From Chytriomyces cf. hyalinus JEL632 (Eukaryota > Chytridiomycota > Chytridiomycetes > Chytridiales > Chytriomycetaceae), in the NCBI GenBank assembly GCA_025435555.1, contig JAIWWG010000008.1, forward strand, positions 310,001-374,000: a DNA stretch of 64,000 bases, given 5' to 3'. This document shows positions 40,765-52,375 of the stretch, in pieces. Numbering within the stretch: the stretch's first letter is position 1; each line of letters begins with the position of its first letter. The translations under genes and the position numbers were made by a program. The notes below the pieces were generated by a model. That model was not told the origin of the DNA and did no database searches. It was given only the letters and a program-made list of their open reading frames with translations.

Positions 40765-41582
40765 TTATTCCGTCACTCCCTTGTCAAGGTCCCTCACCAA
40801 CTTGGAACCCCAATCTTTCAAACGAACACTCCAACTTTGAATTGCAGCTACTAGCTGAGGTGAGAGCCACGTTGTCTTGTATTCACCAGCCGGCAGCTGC
40901 GCCTGAAACTCGCGCGAGTCTTCCGCTCCATGGCCGCAAGCCAGCTGCACAGCCCGGAACAAGAACGTGGACACCACCGCAAGATTGGTTTCCAGCATCA
41001 AGTTGCGCTTATCCACGATCCCGTTTTCCGTGGGATGGCACAACAAGTTGAGGAAAAACAGTTTTGCAATAAAGTACAACACAAGGGTTCGGGCAGTGCG
41101 GGGAGCGTGTTTCTTTGGATTCTTACGATGCGGTGATGAATTTTCTATTTCATTTAGCTCGACTGCCCACAGCCGCTTTGATGGGAGCTGTACGTCGCGG
41201 GATGTGAGGTAGTCCAACAGTCGCAGGCTTGAACAGCCCACGGCGAATCGCTCGGCAAGCAGCGACGGAGATAACTGTACACGGCGATAGGCTATTAGGG
41301 AATGACGACGGAAGACAATCAACAACGCACTCGCTCAATCGCTTCAATGATGCTGTCGCCAATACTGATGACCTTCTCTTGAAGCGCAGTGCCTCTTCTG
41401 CGGGGGTTCGTGAAAGACTCCTTGTACCACAGCAAGGTCCCCTCCCTTGTGTAAGTAACCGCGAGCTCAATCGCTTTCACAAAGGCCCTCCGCTCTTTGA
41501 AGATGGAGACCAACTGCTGCTCGCCCTCTTCAATAATTCGGCCAACCTTGCGACTGGATTCCCTAAACTTTCGGCCCTTCAT
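40765..41582 (-). CDS. Unrecognised two-exon protein with a hydrophobic helix
   Basis: Minus strand, starting at MKGRKFRESSRKVG (ATG at 41580-41582). The first exon ends near 41338 after SIGDSIIEAIER; the second (about 41293-40765) carries RRVQLSPSLLAERFAVGCS, then PRTARTLVLYFIAKLFF, a hydrophobic helix, and ends KDWGSKLVRDLDKGVTE. The exact splice phase was not settled. Total about 250 residues. The start of the first exon is helical and charged (RIIEEGEQQLVSIFKERRAF). I know no family with this pattern. It lies tail-to-head 11 bp upstream of TRM7 on the same strand, so both may share short flanks only. Confidence 0.55.
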
Positions 41583-41785
41583 TGCAAGTGTTAATGCAAA
41601 AAACCCGTGCGGTGACAATGTTGCTCACATCCTTGATTAGTCGCCGTATAAAAATGACGGCATGTCCAGCGACCTTGAAGGCTCTGTACGCGCGTCCTTG
41701 GGCAATCACGCTTCTGTTGCGACCTCTGACGCAGGGCATAAACTCAGAGTTAGCTTGCAGTTATATGGGTGACTGGTTTTCGAAC

Positions 41786-42289
41786 TCACTCGATTGGATT
41801 CAGCGAGTTTCGCCTGACGTTGTCCTTGTTCAATTGCCCGCCCTCGTGACCTCGTCCTGGCACATGAGGGCCAAGCAGTGCACCCGCCGCAACTCCTGAT
41901 ACGTCCCCAACTTGCGTTGAACCAATGCCTAAGCCACCGGAGGACCCAAGAAGGTTGGCCATAATTATCCCGTGCAATTGCGCGTTTTGCAATGTAATGC
42001 TTTGAATCATCTCGGCCGTGTTTGTCGAGCCGCCTCCACCACCTTGCCCCAGCGAACCTTGTCCCTCCAGCCCCCTCCCTCTCTCCAAACGCTCAACAAG
42101 GGTGGACATTTTGGCAATCAGCGTGTTCAGATCGTCCAGTTGCGGCTGCGTGCTGGCATTGGAATTTGTGGCGCGGTGAAGCGGCCCTGCTCTGTCGATG
42201 GACAGCCCGCCCGACTTGACTTCGTTCTCAATCTCCTCGCGAAGGATGGCGAGTTTGAGTGCAATCAAATCCCTCTCCAAGTTCTGCAT
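41786..42289 (-). CDS. Unrecognised coiled-coil / Gly-rich protein
   Basis: Minus-strand frame of 167 codons starting MQNLERDLIALKLAILREEI. A coiled-coil N-terminus is followed by LDDLNTLIAKMSTLVERLERG, a Gly-rich linker (GQGGGGGS) and a small hydrophobic/Gly region LLGSSGGLGIGS. An intron may start at GTGAGT just before the stop, which would change only the last residues. No family recognised. Heptad-like Leu spacing suggests dimerisation. Divergent from the next gene, with about 150 bp between starts. Confidence 0.55.
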   Translation of the reverse strand: MQNLERDLIALKLAILREEIENEVKSGGLSIDRAGPLHRATNSNASTQPQLDDLNTLIAKMSTLVERLERGRGLEGQGSLGQGGGGGSTNTAEMIQSITLQNAQLHGIIMANLLGSSGGLGIGSTQVGDVSGVAAGALLGPHVPGRGHEGGQLNKDNVRRNSLNPIE

Positions 42290-42436
42290 ATCCCATCAAG
42301 CGCGAACCCGTGCCAAGTTGAATCCAAACAACAAAAAAAGTCTGACAAAACCAAAACTCAAAGATATTTTAACAAAACCGCAGTTCGCAGCCACAGCTGC
42401 GGTGAAACCAAAAATCCTTCCTTCGAAAGCATAAAA

Positions 42437-43820
42437 ATGTCGACACGTCTCACTGCAAGTCGTATCTTGGAACTGACCCAGCTGGCATGTCTTGAGACGG
42501 ACTCGCCGCCCCAAACGGACCCTCGCCCAATCATGACTCGATCAAAATCTGCCGCAAAACTCACGGCCAAGTCACTCAACACGTCTTCACAGCCAAACAG
42601 CAGCCAAACAATCGAATTCACTTCGGAAAACGCGGCCAAACTGGAGTTGACGGACGTGCATTTATCTGAACCAGGATCTCAAGCTCAAAGACAGAACAAC
42701 TTGAACCATCTCGAAAAGTACGCCCATCAAGCGCAGCCTGCGAAGGCAGGGGTAGCGTCAGCAGCGGAGCCGCAAATGAACCAGAATGGAAGACCCGGAC
42801 CGGACAAACCAGCGGCACAATTGCCCAGCATTGCCTTTGCGCAGCTGCTGAGCGCGCAATCTCGAAGCTTTGATTTGAGTCATTTAAATGGAGTCGAAAT
42901 TGAAGGAAATCTGGCACTTGAGAAACCCTCCACCGTGAAAAAAGCACCAACACCAAACAAACACCAACCAAAAAGCATCACAGACCTCATCTTGCAAATC
43001 AACCAAGCTCTCAATGATGCCTCATCAAGTTGTTTATCTGAGAAGCCGAAAGAACTAGATCTTCCCTCCGCCGCCGAAATTACCCAATCAACACCAGAAC
43101 CCGCAAAACCGGCAGCAACACGGGCGAACAACGCGTCCGATCATATCCACCCTTTTCGTAAAACAGATTGCATCCTAAGCGACTGGCTTATATCATTCGA
43201 TGACGATGAAGTGATGGCCAGTTTCAAAAACTTGGGCAAAAGTGAACTGAACGTCGACATGCTCGTGTTTCTAATCAATGAGGGCATCATGAATAAGGAA
43301 GGTTCTTTAGTGCGTACGGCAAAGCTTCTGGTAGCGTTACTGAGGTCGAGCAGCGTGTTTGTGCAGGATGTGTTTGAAAGGTGTGAAAGCGCGCCGTTGA
43401 TTGTCTTCGCAACCTACAGAGAACTGACCACCACATGCACACAAAAATAACAACAGCCTCGAGGAAGTAATTGAAGGTTTCAGTGACACTGCTGACATGC
43501 ACTCCGACATTTTCCGAAACTTTGGCATCCTTTATGGAACTCTCATGGTTTCGGATGAGTCCAGCTTCGATTTGAGTCTCCTCAAAGAGTTGCTCGACTC
43601 GTACATTCAGCATGGCTACCGGGGGGAGCTGGTCGTACTGCATGTATTGGGCCAAGTATTCAATGTCATCCGCATCCTGGACCCGCATCTCTCAGTACAG
43701 CGGTTTGTTGAAAAACAAGAGGTAAGGTTGAGAGCGTTTTGGCCTCAAAGTAAGAGTAAGCGCGACGTTCGGCAGTGGCTCGAGGATCACTTCTTGGACG
43801 AGTTAGAAAACGATTACTGA
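42437..43820 (+). CDS. Unrecognised protein with C-terminal helical-repeat domain
   Basis: Two exons (42437-43380, 43457-43820) join to 435 codons; intron 43381-43456 links VFVQDVFE to SLEEVIEGFSD. Residues 1-240 are Ser/Gln/Pro/Ala-rich and probably disordered. From about residue 245 (DCILSDWLISFDDDEVMASF) the sequence is alpha-helical: LNVDMLVFLINEGIMNK, AKLLVALLRSSSVFVQDVF, FRNFGILYGTLMVSD, FDLSLLKELLDSYIQHG and ELVVLHVLGQVFNVIR. The repeated helix pairs look like a HEAT/MIF4G-type fold, as in translation-initiation scaffolds, but no signature proves it. The acidic end (EDHFLDELENDY) is notable. Confidence 0.6.
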
Positions 43821-44008
43821 AGCAAAGGGGGATCCAAACAAGTAACAGCACAGGGAAACGCGTCGGTTCATTCCCTTGTAATAAATGAAGGCCAATAAAG
43901 GGAAGCCAAAAAAAAAATTCAACCCTCTCAAAATCCATTCACACTTTCACCCACAAGATTAGATTAATCCTCCCCCATACTGGAATCCCTTCGTCTCTCA
44001 CTTCTCCT
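43821..44008. other. Short intergenic between convergent genes
   Basis: AATAAA-like signals on the plus strand near 43880. No gene. Confidence 0.4.
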
Positions 44009-46711
44009 CTAAAAGAATGGCGATGAGGAAGCAAACTGATTTTGCTGTGGCTGCTGTGGCTGGCCAAACGCATTGACCTGCTGCTGCTGTGATCCAAACG
44101 GCTGCTGTTGTTGCTGTTGCTGGCCAAAGCCAGCGCCTCCAAACGGCTGCTGTTGTTGCTGTTGCTGACCAATTCCAGCACCTCCAAACGGCTGATTACC
44201 AGCTTGGCTTCCGAAAGGCTGCTGCTGAGATGCACCAAACGGCTGCTGAGCCGATGACCCAAATGGCTGCTGAGGTAGTGCGCTCCCAAACGGTTGCTGC
44301 ATTGCCATCCCTCCAAATGGCTGCTGCATTGTTCCAAATGGCTGAGAAGAAGGTTGCGTGTTCGTTCCAAACGGGCTCGTTTGATTCGATGAGTTGTTAG
44401 ACGTCAGTTGGCTGAGAGGAATATTCGAATTTGACTTTGGGAATGGACTTAAATCGGCGAAGGCGCTGTTTCCTCCACCGACAGGGCGATTCGCGCTGGG
44501 GGCTAGACCTGCAGTGCCAGGTAAGCCTGCAGTTCCGAATGGTGATGATTGAGCACTGTTTCCGAAGGGTGATGCCGAAGAAGATTGCATCCCAAATGGA
44601 TTCTTCGGGGCAGGCGCGCTTGCAAAAGCGTTCGAGTTGCTGGTTGTTCCACTAAATACATTGTTGACCGCTGGAGAAAACGCTGGCTGTGTATTGAAAA
44701 TTTCGGATGACTGGTTGGTTCCGAAGCTGTTGTTGTTGCTGGTCCCAAACTGAATGGTACAAATTCTTTTTGAGTGTCGGCTTAATTAACGCGCTGTAAC
44801 AATATAACTCACGGGGGATGCGCCTGCAGCGCCGTTCGAAGGTCCAAATGGATTCACTCCCCCAGGAATAGAGCCGGTACGCATATTGGATATTCCTGCA
44901 GCACTCCTGTAAAGTTGCCAGAAAAATGAGCAAATGCAACAAAAAGGAGCACTTCAAACACATACACTGAATTTCTTGACATCGCTAAGGCTCCGAAAGG
45001 ATCAATTTTGGAGCTGTTACGTGCGACATCGCCCAATGGGTCCGCAGCCTGACCATTCAAATTAGCATGTTGAGGGAGTTATATTTTTAATACGTACCGG
45101 CTGTGGTGCTGCAGGAGCAGGCTTATACGCCTCAAACCCAGTTGGAGCGGAGCCAAACGCATTGTTGTTGTTCCCAAAGCCTCCAAATGGCGTTTGCTGT
45201 GACATAAATTGTTGCTGCTGCTGTTGCTGTTGTTGTTGCTGTTGAAGGGCAAACTGCTGCTGTTGGTACGCAAGCTGCTGCTGCTGCTGCTGCTGTTGGT
45301 ACGCAAGCTGCTGCTGCTGCTGCTGTTGTTGTTGAAGCAAAAGTTGTTGCTGTTGCTGTTGAGCAGCAAATGGGTCCTGGTACCCAAAGCCGCCAAATGG
45401 AGTTGATCCGCTTTCGAATAGATTCGGCTGCGCACTCTGAACTGGACTAAAGAAATCAATAATTTCGGCCTCTTTTACCGGAGGTGGAGCAGAGCTGCTG
45501 TAAAAAAAAAAAAAAACCGGATTAAAATCAGGGAAACATGTTGGTCATGCGGTCTTTACGTTGTCTCGCGGTCACTGATTTCAAGGGCTTTTTTCAGGTC
45601 GGAGTCACTGGAAAAAAAAGGTTGAAGAAAGACAGTTATAAGCTGATGAGGATCGCAATCTATGCACATACGTTCTCTGACTCTCCGCGCGTCGCCTCTC
45701 TTCAGCTTGAGCAGTGCGCTTGCTTTCTTCTAAAGCTTTTCTCAATTCATCGTCATCATCACCACCACCACCGCTACCGCCACTGCCATACCGCCCACTA
45801 CTGCCAGCCCCCCTGTCATCGCGATCAGGGTCAGACCACCGATGATTATTACGACCGCTGCGTTCCTCCCTCAGCCTGGCGTCGTCAGAAAGATGCGCGG
45901 TGATGTCTTTACTCAGTTGACGAACTGCACGTAGAATCGGAGTTAAGGCCGCACGACATCGTTGAACATTCAAGATGGAAAATTACGAAACCATTGGCTC
46001 CGTGGTCTCGTCCATCCTCATCCAGATACATGAACTCTTTCAAGGTTTTGATGACATACAAGTTTTCTTTGGCGTATTTGATCACGTTTTCCGATCCTGA
46101 GACCAGGAGGAAATCAAGTAACACAAGCGACTTAAAAAAAAAAGCGTTTCATCAGCGAATGCAGGCATAAGCGCAGCGCAAAGAAGCGAATTGGAGAAAA
46201 GAGGCTGCTGGGTTTGTAATACGGCGACTTACTTTGTAGACGTGTCTCCAGTTCTTTCCTGAGTCGTTTAACCTCTTGTCAATCATTTCCATGACCTCGA
46301 TGAAATCGCGACTGCAAAGCAAGCATTTAAACGTTCGTGCAGATAGCATCGCTTAAAACTGGCGTACTGATTGTGCGTGGCTCTCGCAATGGTGGCCAGG
46401 TCCGACTGGGAGGCAGGAGCCTAATCACACCCCAACGATGTGGGTGAGTTTCGAACGCAGAAACGAATAAAAACGCAGCCATAAATACGAACAGGGTCAT
46501 TCGACGTGGCAGCCCTGCGATTCGTAAGTTGGATGATAAACAGGTCAAGACGCAGTTCGCACAAGCAGGATAAACAAGCCACCCTCCCCGGCCCAATCAT
46601 GGGTACGGGGTCTATGAAGTTGCAAAGCACGAACCTGACTTTGATCTGGATGTCCGAGTATCCCTTGGTGTAGTTTTTGATGGTTCGGATTGCTCCTTTC
46701 CCGGCGTTCAT
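44009..46711 (-). CDS. Epsin (ENTH-domain endocytic adaptor), Ent1/2-like
   Basis: A minus-strand multi-exon gene. The ENTH domain is assembled from MNAGKGAIRTIKNYTKGYSD, a following exon with the NDPWGPS-type segment, EVMEMIDKRLNDSGKNWRHV, LLDFLLVSGSENVIKYAKEN and TLKEFMYLDEDGRDHGAN, then VRQLSKDITAHLSDDARL. A ubiquitin-interacting motif follows (DDELRKALEESKRTAQAEE). Next come a DPF motif, a long Gln-rich region with CAG/CAA tracts (45200-45340), at least two NPF motifs (VNPFGPS, KNPFG) and many QPFG repeats to the end (SSPFF then stop). Known role: the ENTH domain binds PI(4,5)P2 and bends membrane, the UIM binds ubiquitinated cargo, DPF binds AP-2 and NPF binds EH-domain proteins in clathrin endocytosis. 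The poly-Gln part is unusually long. Confidence 0.9.
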
Positions 46712-47083
46712 TTTCTCAACTTTTTTGCTGGTACTTAGTTCTAGAACAAGAACAAGCAACCCCGCAGGGTCCACGCGTACCAGCCTCGGATATCAAGGAG
46801 AGGTCTTTTAGGTCATGCATATGACGGATTCAGGTAAGCATGAAAAAGAGGTGACTATGTCTTCGACGCCGGGGCCAACCATCCATCACAAATACTATTG
46901 GGCTTGAGCCTCGCATTTAAGCAGCAAACGCGGATATAATCTGAAACTTGTGAAGCGCGAGTGCCACGAACGAATTGGGTTTTGCGAAGCTGGAGAGTTT
47001 TTTGAGTGATACACAAAATTACACTCTCTGCAACTGGCCACTAGTTTATTATTTGGCAGCAGATTAGCCGGTGAATGACCTTC
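46712..47083. other. Intergenic
   Basis: No gene seen. Presumably the promoter of the epsin gene and the 3' flank of the ubinuclein gene. Confidence 0.4.
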
Positions 47084-49535
47084 TCATGGGGCTTTTTCCC
47101 ATGATGGCTCGGGATTATCTCCGCCGTTTCCTTTGTCATCACCCGTTTCCTTTTTGTTCTCCTCCTTTTTTTCCCATGAAAATGCCTTCAATGACTTGAG
47201 GATCCGAAAGACTTCGCGGGTATCTGGGGTCAGCATATTCGTTGCATTTTCAATATACATGCAGGCTACGTCTTGCGCAGGAGCATTAGTTGAGGCGCTG
47301 TTTGCATTCACTCGTGAAACAACGCGTCGCTTATACAATGAGTATCTGAGAATGATTTGAAAAGAAATGAAAACAGCATCAGCAACAGATTGAACTACAT
47401 GAATGATAAACTGAGGCGCGATAATTACTCTCTGGAAATATCGTTGGTTGACATCCAACCGCTCGGCCAAAATCCAACCAGCTTCAAATACACGGCTTTC
47501 CTGACGTTGGCATCTGTTAACTTCGCTCCACTATTGTTTCCATCCAGAGAATTAAGCAAATTAGTCAGCTCCGCTTGCTCCCACTCAAGGACGAGCAAGT
47601 TCCAGATGGCTAGCTTTGATTCTTCGTCAAACCGAAACTTCTTTTTTTCAGTTACAGCCACTAAGGACGAGATTGATTCTGGTGCAGCTGCTTGAGGAAT
47701 CGGATCAGTTACTGTTTCTTGTGGCCCATCAATTCCTGTCACCCCAAATAGTTAGCTGCTGTATGCTGGAATGTTTCCAAAGGCAGCCTCACCTTGCTGA
47801 GCGCAGAGGCTTTTGACAAGATTATGAAATTCGGTGGTTTTCATGGACAAGTTAATCTTCGACTGCATGATGGCATGATTCAGGAGTATCCGGCCGACCA
47901 ACCGCTGTGGGGAGGTGCATCTGATTTAGCACAGACGCGGAGAAGCTTGGGCCCCACATACCTTCAACGTGAATGAATTGTAGGGCAGAATCTTCTTCAT
48001 ATGTTTGATAAAGTTCTCGTCCATTTCATCATGTAGCACGGCCATTTTCGCTGCTTCCAAAAGTGGCGGCCGCAAATTCTGAGGAAAATTTTTCTTGTTT
48101 TCGAAAGATTCTGGAAAAGATGGTTCTTCAGAAATGGAACAATACTGCGGGAACGCACCTTTTTCACGCTCGTTTTTCAAATAATTCACGGTCACTTCGA
48201 CGGCGGGGGATAATGGGGCCTTTTCATGGAATCGTTTTTCAGCCATACATTTTCAAAAAAAGCAGCCGTTGCAAATATGGCCACAAACCATCGCTTTCCT
48301 TTTAGCTTTCTTGTCTTCATCATCGCCTGCCAGGTTGGATGCTGCGACTTCGCCTCCTGGCTCTGCCTTAACACCCAATGGACTGGATAGTGCAGGCGCG
48401 GCTGTGACACCAGCCGTGGATGAGTTTATAGCACTGTCCATGCGCTTTTTTTTTACGACTTTTGGTGTCGGCGCCGTTGAGGATTCGGCACCATCGCCAC
48501 CCGACCCTTCAATAGTCGAAAGCCTTTTGGAAGGTGTAGGAACAGCCGAGACGCGTTTTCGCTTCTTAACATCTGGAATCGGTACGACCGTGAGAGATGA
48601 GATTGCATTTGAATTCGAACCAAGGCCCTCCGAAGATGAGACGGCAGCATCGTTTGGGTTTGCTGCGGTGGGAGAGGTAGCATTGGCCGCGCTCGCATTT
48701 TTCGTGGGAGATACATCGGTTGCCTTTTTGCTGGTTTGCCCGCCGCTTTTCGGAATAGGGCCACCGCGCTTTTTCTTTGGAATCGGTGCTCGCGGTGCTT
48801 CGAAGAAATCTTGGAAGGCACTGACGCACCACAAACAGGACAACAGGACAGATATTTAGGTTGCCGGTAAAATACACAAGAAACAGTTGGTTACGCACAT
48901 GTCCTCGTGAAAGTTCTCCACAGGACCCCTCCAGACAAAGAATCCATACTCCCAGTCTGTGATGTTGCCACTCCCTGCTCCTGTCCCGTCATACATGTCG
49001 CTATCATCGATGAAGTTGTCATCGATATCGTACACATTCGTCGGATCATTGCGCCTCTGCATGCAAAAGAAACGTGAGAAATAATTTCAGCCGGGCATCA
49101 GTTGTCGCATTCACCCTCGGCCGGGCCTCTTTTTGTTCGCCCTCCACGACTGAGCTTTGATCTGAATCGGCGCTAGACTCTGCGTCCGCATTGTTTTCTG
49201 CATCCGAGTCGTTGTCGTTTTCCATATCATTGTCTTTGTCATGGTCCGAGTCCCCTTCCTTCTCTTTTTCCTTGTCCTTCTCTTTCTCTGTCTCGCTTTC
49301 GGTGTCGAGCACAATCACTTCGGGCTCGTCTGTCTTTGCGCTCTGTGCTTTGAGCCGGCTTCGCTGCTGCTTGGCAACAAGACGCGGGAAGCTGAACACC
49401 TGCGCCGCTGGTGTTAGAGGAGTAGCCAACCATCTCAGGGAAAGCGTTCGCAGTTACATTCGCCTGAGGATTGAGAGGATCCAGCTTGACGCGGATCCGA
49501 ATCGTTTCATCAACTGGCTTTTTGCCCAACGACAT
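47084..49535 (-). CDS. Hpc2/ubinuclein (HUN) domain protein, HIR histone-chaperone complex subunit
   Basis: Minus-strand multi-exon gene starting MSLGKKPVDETIRIRVKLDP. An intron of about 59 nt joins NPQAN to VFSFPRLVAKQQRSR. A highly acidic run follows (ETEKEKDKEKEKEGDSDHD), then the HUN domain NVYDIDDNFIDDSDMYDG with WEYGFFVWRGPVE, which is the family signature. A basic Ser/Thr-rich middle with KKKRGG, KKRKR and VKKKR patches (nuclear signals) follows, then helical parts RPPLLEAAKMAVLHDEMDEN, KFRFDEESKLAIWNLLVLEW and KAVYLKLVGFWPSGWMS, like the ubinuclein middle domain; the tail ends PSWEKAP. Known role: with Hir1/HIRA it deposits H3.3-H4 independently of replication. Some inner introns are placed only approximately. 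Confidence 0.85.
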
Positions 49536-49720
49536 TTTCGGCACAGAATGTGAACACGGAATGGGGACGCAAAAAATATGAGCAGAGAGGTGGATAATCT
49601 TTTAGTAATTGCTGCCGCATTCACCCCAACTTCCCCTAATCTCTTTGAGCGAAAAACAGTCAAGCAAGAAAACATCTGCTTGCAACGTCCGCTTCTTTAC
49701 CCGCCTTCTTTTGCCCCTCA

Positions 49721-52300
49721 TCAGAGTGTCAGCAGCTCCTGATGGAATCGAATCACTTTGTGATGTGCCATAACCTTGTCCTTTCGGAAATTCACCACCT
49801 GTAAGCCATCCAAGCTGACGGCTCGTGACAACGCAACATATGTCTGACCCTTTTCAAACACTTTCCCGAGATCCACGCGCAGATATTCGATTGTTTGGCC
49901 TTGACTTTTATGGATACTCCTTTAAAAAGCGAGCAACACAGCAAACCGAGAAACCGTTAAGCTTGGGCGAATGGGAATTCACGCGAATGAAAAAACGGAG
50001 GGGATACGCACAACGCATAGGCCAATAGTAAAGGAAACTGAACACGAGCAACTTCTTTAACAGTCATTTTGGTTGAACCTGGGAGTTCTACCGACCATCG
50101 CTCCTGCAAAAAGGACGAGGAGACAGATCAAACATTGAGGCTTAAAACCAACGCATCTACGGAAAAACTCACCTGATTCACAGTTAACCGCCTCATTTCC
50201 GAACTTCCACGAACATAAAAGTCAACGACAGGTGCCCCGTTAACCGAATCGAATCCAATCACACGCCCCAAGCTTCCATTTACAAGACTACTGTCTGGCA
50301 GATTTTTAATGAGCATCACTTGGGCACCCACTTTAAGCTCTAGCCGCTCAGGCGCGAGACAGTCTTTCAGCTTGTCCGCGTACATGTCGTCGCCTTCAAG
50401 TTTCGCGTCGTGGGCCCAGGTTTCTCCTGGTAACGCATTCAGATGAAGGCGGTTGCATGCATCCACTTGAACTCGAGTAGCAAATCTAAAGCGGGCCCAT
50501 GAATCAACAAATCGCATCAAAATAAAAATAAAAATAAGCAGTTTACAATTCGGTAGGGACGATGTCTTCTTTTCCAGCTGGAAACACGATAGGTCTGCTC
50601 AATGCCCTCAACCGCGACTCCGTCGCCGGCGTAACAAGTCCGTTCCGCATTTCGTTCAGAATCTGAACAAATACAGGATCCTTCTGCCGAAACACTTCCT
50701 TAAGCTAGTATTTGCGGGGGGGTGGGCAAGCGATGGTAAGTTTGCATCAAAACCAATGCCGAGTCTGATTTAGTACCAGAATCGTTCGGCTCATGCAACT
50801 TTTCCAAGATTTGGCCTCAAACGCAAAATGAGACTCCCCTCTACTGACCGGAGGTAATTGCATGAAATCACCACAAATAACGAGCTGGAATAAGAAAGCG
50901 CGTTGGAAGACTTCGAAGCCGCAAAAGTGTAATCGAGCTGCTTTCGTCACCTGAATTCCCCCAAACGGCCGCGGACTGTCACGCACCATTCGAGCAATTT
51001 CTTCAAGCTTGTCGAAAAAGTATCCATCCACCATGGAGACTGTTAAGAAGTGTGAGATGGCTGGCGAAGGATATGTGTCAAAGTCCTTACTTTCATCAAT
51101 GATCAGAACTTGAGTTGTTCTCCATCGAGTGAATGTTTGTCTATTTGATTTGATTTTACCAATGAGCTTTTCAGCAGGTTCTGGATACCATGTATGTTGA
51201 GTTGGCATAATCAGGGATGAAACACTGAAAACCCACCTTTCGCAAGGCCACATCCTGCAAAAGAATGCAGAGTTGTTCCTCCAATATTACTCGCAGCAAT
51301 TCCTTAAAAACACGAAGCTTGATTTAGAAAACAGAGTTGCACCGCAAAAAACAAAAAAAATTACAAAAAAAAACAAAAAAACAAAGAGCAAAAAACCTGT
51401 TGGGGCAGTGATCGCAATCTGATCGCGCGTTTTACTCAATTTTAGTACCCGAATAATTTCACGCATGAGCACTGATTTCCCCGTCCCGGCACTTCCGGTG
51501 TAAAACACGCTCTCACCACCCGACACAAAACTCAACACTTCCGTCTGCTCACGGGTCAATTGCACAGCAGATTCATTCACAGCACCCAACCCAGATTTCT
51601 GTGCAGCCTTTGACGCAAGAAGCTGTGAAGATTCATCCATGAACCGGAATTGGGATTGCCCTGAGCCGTATTGAGGGGCATACGATGAAGTTTTGAATTC
51701 ACGAATGTTTCTTGGACCGTTGAATGAGCCTTTTGAGTTCAGTGCTTTAGATTGCCTGGCCTCTGTGCCCGGTGTTGCGGCAGAAAATCTGTCGAACGAG
51801 GATGACTGAGAGTAGGTCGACGAGTCTTTTGAATAAGAGCTGTAGGCTTTAAATGTCCTTTTGGGAGGGTCGGCCTGATCTGTATGCGAATCGAATGAAG
51901 CTGGAAGGGTCCGCTTTGACGTTGACTGCACATTGAATTGCGGCTGCTGTGAATCAGACGCAGTTCTGGTCGTCGGGTGCACTAAGGCTGATGCCGATGT
52001 GAATCCAGATGAACTTGCAGATCCAGGAAGCGATTCGTTCGCTGCTTTAGACACTGACGAAGCCAATGCCAGGAGCGAATTTGAAGGCGGTGGATTCGAT
52101 GGGGTAACTTCCGCAGCCGGGGATTCGGCGACTTTTACTTCTTGAGGGAATCTGTCGCTCGTGTTTGAAGCCTGTTTGGTGCTTGTCGGACGCGGAGTTG
52201 GAATAGGAGACGCAACACGGTGAAAATACGAGAAGATTGATGGCGTGGATCCGCTAGATTGCGGTGCTGTCTTTGCGCTCTTCCTGTTGGTGTTGTACAT
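49721..52300 (-). CDS. PIF1: PIF1-family DNA helicase
   Basis: Minus-strand multi-exon gene starting [17 protein letters not shown] and ending HQELLTL then TGA (49721-49723). The N-terminal 220 residues are Ser/Thr/Pro-rich and disordered. Helicase motifs: [15 protein letters not shown] (Q-like), [18 protein letters not shown] (I), IAITAPTG (Ia), a GCGLAKG segment completed across an intron, TTQVLIIDE then [13 protein letters not shown] (II), [17 protein letters not shown] (III), [23 protein letters not shown] (IV), and near the end [16 protein letters not shown] and [18 protein letters not shown] (V and VI). The superfamily 1B 5'-3' helicase acts on G-quadruplexes, telomeres and mtDNA in yeast. 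No mitochondrial presequence is clear. All key residues are present. Confidence 0.92.
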
Positions 52301-52375
52301 CGTGTTTTCCGATTCTTTTTTTTTTTTTGCAATTATTTTTATGAAATTTCGGACTCTCCACTTCGGACTCAGCCA

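Noticed and set aside
45209-45406. Plus-strand poly-Leu reading frame
   Set aside because: It is the antisense of the epsin Gln tract.
48269-48859. Plus-strand 196-codon frame
   Set aside because: Antisense of the Ser/Ala/Lys-rich middle of the ubinuclein gene.
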